DNA of 32,605 nucleotides from an uncultured Prevotellaceae bacterium. Its GTDB lineage: Bacteria > Bacteroidota > Bacteroidia > Bacteroidales > Bacteroidaceae. The notes beneath the pieces were generated by a model. That model saw nothing but the letters and a program-made list of their open reading frames with translations. It was not told the origin of the DNA and did not search any database. Position 1 is the stretch's first letter, and every line of letters starts with the position of its first letter. Positions 31,044-32,605 of the stretch are shown here, piece after piece. The DNA is taken from contig OMQN01000016.1 in the NCBI GenBank assembly GCA_900313235.1, positions 1 through 32,605 on the forward strand, in the 5' to 3' direction. A program made the translations under genes and the position numbers.

Positions 31044-32600
31044 TTACTTCAAAAGCTGCCACTCACCTTTAATTTTCGAATGTTCTGGATTTATATATCC
31101 GAGTTCCTTAAGATCGTTTATAGCCCTAAGAATAGTGCTTTCGCTTACGCCTAAGTTATCCTGAAGCCATGAATATTTAGCTTTACGATTTATCTTAAGG
31201 GCTTCATAAACATTCTTTACTATCATTGAAGGGAATTCATTTTCCGTCAAAAATGACGGTTTCTGAACTTTTCCTTCATCATTTTCCGTCATATTTGACG
31301 GTTTTTGATCAAAAATGGTCAAATCTGACCTTTTTTGTGACCGTTTTTCTTCTCCCTCAATTAAAAGACCATTAGCAATAGCCGCATTCATGGCCCTCTC
31401 TCCACGAGGTGATTTACTCTCCGTCACCATAACAGCCGTTTGATAACTGAAGTCATAAACAGCCTCACCATTCTCATTAGCCTTCAAATCTTTCTGCACC
31501 CTCAGCACGCCACGACTGTGACGATTAACGAAGCCCAAGACCTTCATAGCCTCTGCCACTACGATATTCCGATAATCATTCACCTTGGGGAAATTTGCCT
31601 CATTGGCACGTCCATACAAGCCACCATGATTCATTATCTCAATGCGGTCATCATACTGATAGAACTGAATCGGTCCATTGCTCGTATAATCACGATGGCA
31701 GATTGCATTCATCAGAAGTTCACGAGTAGCCCAGTCAGGATAATCCACGAATATATCTTCACGTGTCGAACTTACAGGTATGGGGCGACGATTGGCAATA
31801 GTAGTATCAACAAAAGTCTCCAGTTCCTTTAAGGTCGTACACAGATTCGCCTTGAACTCATGTTCCATCAATATATCCCCTGTTCGGTCTCTCCCTGCAA
31901 ACCGAACGTACTGAATGTATGCGCCTGGAATAAACCTACGAAGATTCTTAGCGAAGAACAACATACCCGCATTAGTCGGACAATCGTAACGAGTATCATA
32001 GAATCCAAACGAACTCAATTGCACCTTAATGCTTCGTCCCTCCTTGCGGTCTTCCTCTATCTCATCATCAGACATTGCGTTGGGCAGATAATAGTGTTTG
32101 AACAGCTGCAAATCCAAATCGTCCATTGTCGCATTCAGACAGGGAGACGAGTCAAACGAAGTCACATTTGCCCTACGTTTCTCCATCAGAATATGCTCAT
32201 CGTTCTCATTGGCGACACCCTTACGAGGCCCAATTCTAACCCAAATACGCCCTTTATACCTGACAGGAGGAAAAATGGACGGTTCTACTCTCACCATCAC
32301 GATATCTCCTTCTTCCATTGACACCTTTTCAACCATCATTGATGGCTGTGGCTGAATATTTCCATCTGTGCGTATTGCCGCCACATTCTTCAGCAGCTCA
32401 TCTGTCACATCCAGCCCTTTCACTTTACCATCGTCCATAACACCCAAGAACAAATAGCCAGGCTGTCGATGGTCAGGAAGATCATTAGCGAATGCACAGA
32501 TTGCCTGTCCAAACTTATCTGTGTTCGTGGTTGAAATAGTTCTTTCAACCCGATCACTCTCTAAATCATTGAGCAATGCTCTTATCTCGTCTTTTGTCAT
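31044..32600 (-). CDS. AlbA_2/Schlafen-type ATP-binding transcriptional regulator
   Basis: The 518-residue protein has an N-terminal AlbA_2 domain (about 15-135: ESDRVERTIS, AICAFANDLP, GYLFLGVMDDGKVKGLDV). The middle HATPase_c_4-like region (about 230-390) has NAICHRDY and RIEIMNHGGLYG. A charged variable linker (about 410-450) leads to a winged-helix C-terminus (about 455-515, YSWLQDNLGVSESTILRAINDLKELGYI). Such proteins occur as regulators and in defence or mobile regions; the job here is unknown. The start is 5 nt from the window edge but gives a normal N-terminus. Codon use is more A+T-rich than in the lptE-secG block. Confidence 0.82.
   Translation of the reverse strand: MTKDEIRALLNDLESDRVERTISTTNTDKFGQAICAFANDLPDHRQPGYLFLGVMDDGKVKGLDVTDELLKNVAAIRTDGNIQPQPSMMVEKVSMEEGDIVMVRVEPSIFPPVRYKGRIWVRIGPRKGVANENDEHILMEKRRANVTSFDSSPCLNATMDDLDLQLFKHYYLPNAMSDDEIEEDRKEGRSIKVQLSSFGFYDTRYDCPTNAGMLFFAKNLRRFIPGAYIQYVRFAGRDRTGDILMEHEFKANLCTTLKELETFVDTTIANRRPIPVSSTREDIFVDYPDWATRELLMNAICHRDYTSNGPIQFYQYDDRIEIMNHGGLYGRANEANFPKVNDYRNIVVAEAMKVLGFVNRHSRGVLRVQKDLKANENGEAVYDFSYQTAVMVTESKSPRGERAMNAAIANGLLIEGEEKRSQKRSDLTIFDQKPSNMTENDEGKVQKPSFLTENEFPSMIVKNVYEALKINRKAKYSWLQDNLGVSESTILRAINDLKELGYINPEHSKIKGEWQLLK
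31244..31330 (-). repeat. Three short palindromes inside the AlbA-protein linker
   Basis: CCGTCA/TGACGG occurs twice (31244-31259 and 31286-31301) and GGTCA/TGACC once (31317-31330), each with a 4-nt loop and near-identical flanks, encoding repeated QKPSxxTEN-like peptides. The 42-nt spacing of the first two indicates duplication. Confidence 0.65.
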
Positions 32601-32605
32601 ATCTT

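Overview
The window looks like a chromosomal piece from a Prevotella-type member of the Bacteroidales. The evidence is internal. Promoters carry the Bacteroidetes -7 box TAnnTTTG, repeatedly as TACCTTTG, TATCTTTG or TAACTTTG, often with a -33 TTTG about 20 nt upstream. Ribosome binding sites are weak. Lipoproteins are followed by Asp-rich stretches. Gene families and gene order (sigma-54 activator, LptE, TPR protein, SecG) are those of this group. No plasmid or phage backbone is visible.

Layout. (1) 1-1464: the end of an unknown gene and a secreted TlpA-like thiol oxidoreductase. (2) 1465-1640: non-coding, with a probable insertion-sequence end remnant. (3) 1641-5548, minus strand: an A+T-richer envelope operon of a TolB-like propeller protein, an outer-membrane barrel, a lipoprotein and a phosphoethanolamine-transferase-like enzyme. 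(4) 5549-6362: a 6S-like structured RNA candidate, a 39-residue membrane protein, and four 11-bp-spaced repeats that look like a PHO box. (5) 6363-10214: a Na+/phosphate cotransporter convergent with a PhoR/PhoB-type sensor-regulator pair whose own promoter also carries PHO-like repeats. (6) 10406-11662: a secreted feruloyl/acetyl-xylan-type esterase. (7) 11806-18432: a small-RNA or attenuated-leader candidate, then a TolC-MacA-MacB efflux operon continuing into a LytS/LytTR two-component system. (8) 18460-19380: serine acetyltransferase, convergent with a lipoprotein. (9) 20055-20307: a second small-RNA candidate. (10) 20308-25280, minus: a three-domain protein (glycosyltransferase, HIT-like, SpoIID) followed 2 nt later by an AmpG-like permease. 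(11) 25407-30778: rlmN, pdxA, a sigma-54 activator, lptE, a TPR protein, secG and tRNA-His. (12) 31044-32600, minus: an AlbA/Schlafen-type ATP-binding regulator.

How parts work together. The phosphate block reads as a regulon: sensor, regulator, transporter and putative operators. The efflux block reads as a self-contained exporter with its own sensor and regulator. The SpoIID/AmpG pair points to peptidoglycan glycan handling and recycling. The lptE-secG block serves envelope biogenesis.

The most unusual signal is a set of eight arrays with exact 7-nt periodicity but different unit sequences. They sit in spacers right at start codons, and in three places they lie inside genes: the SpoIID fusion junction, the LptE signal peptide and a TPR-protein linker. 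In the SpoIID fusion the array directly precedes an internal Met that looks like the original start of the SpoIID protein, so old intergenic spacers seem to have been captured into coding sequence.
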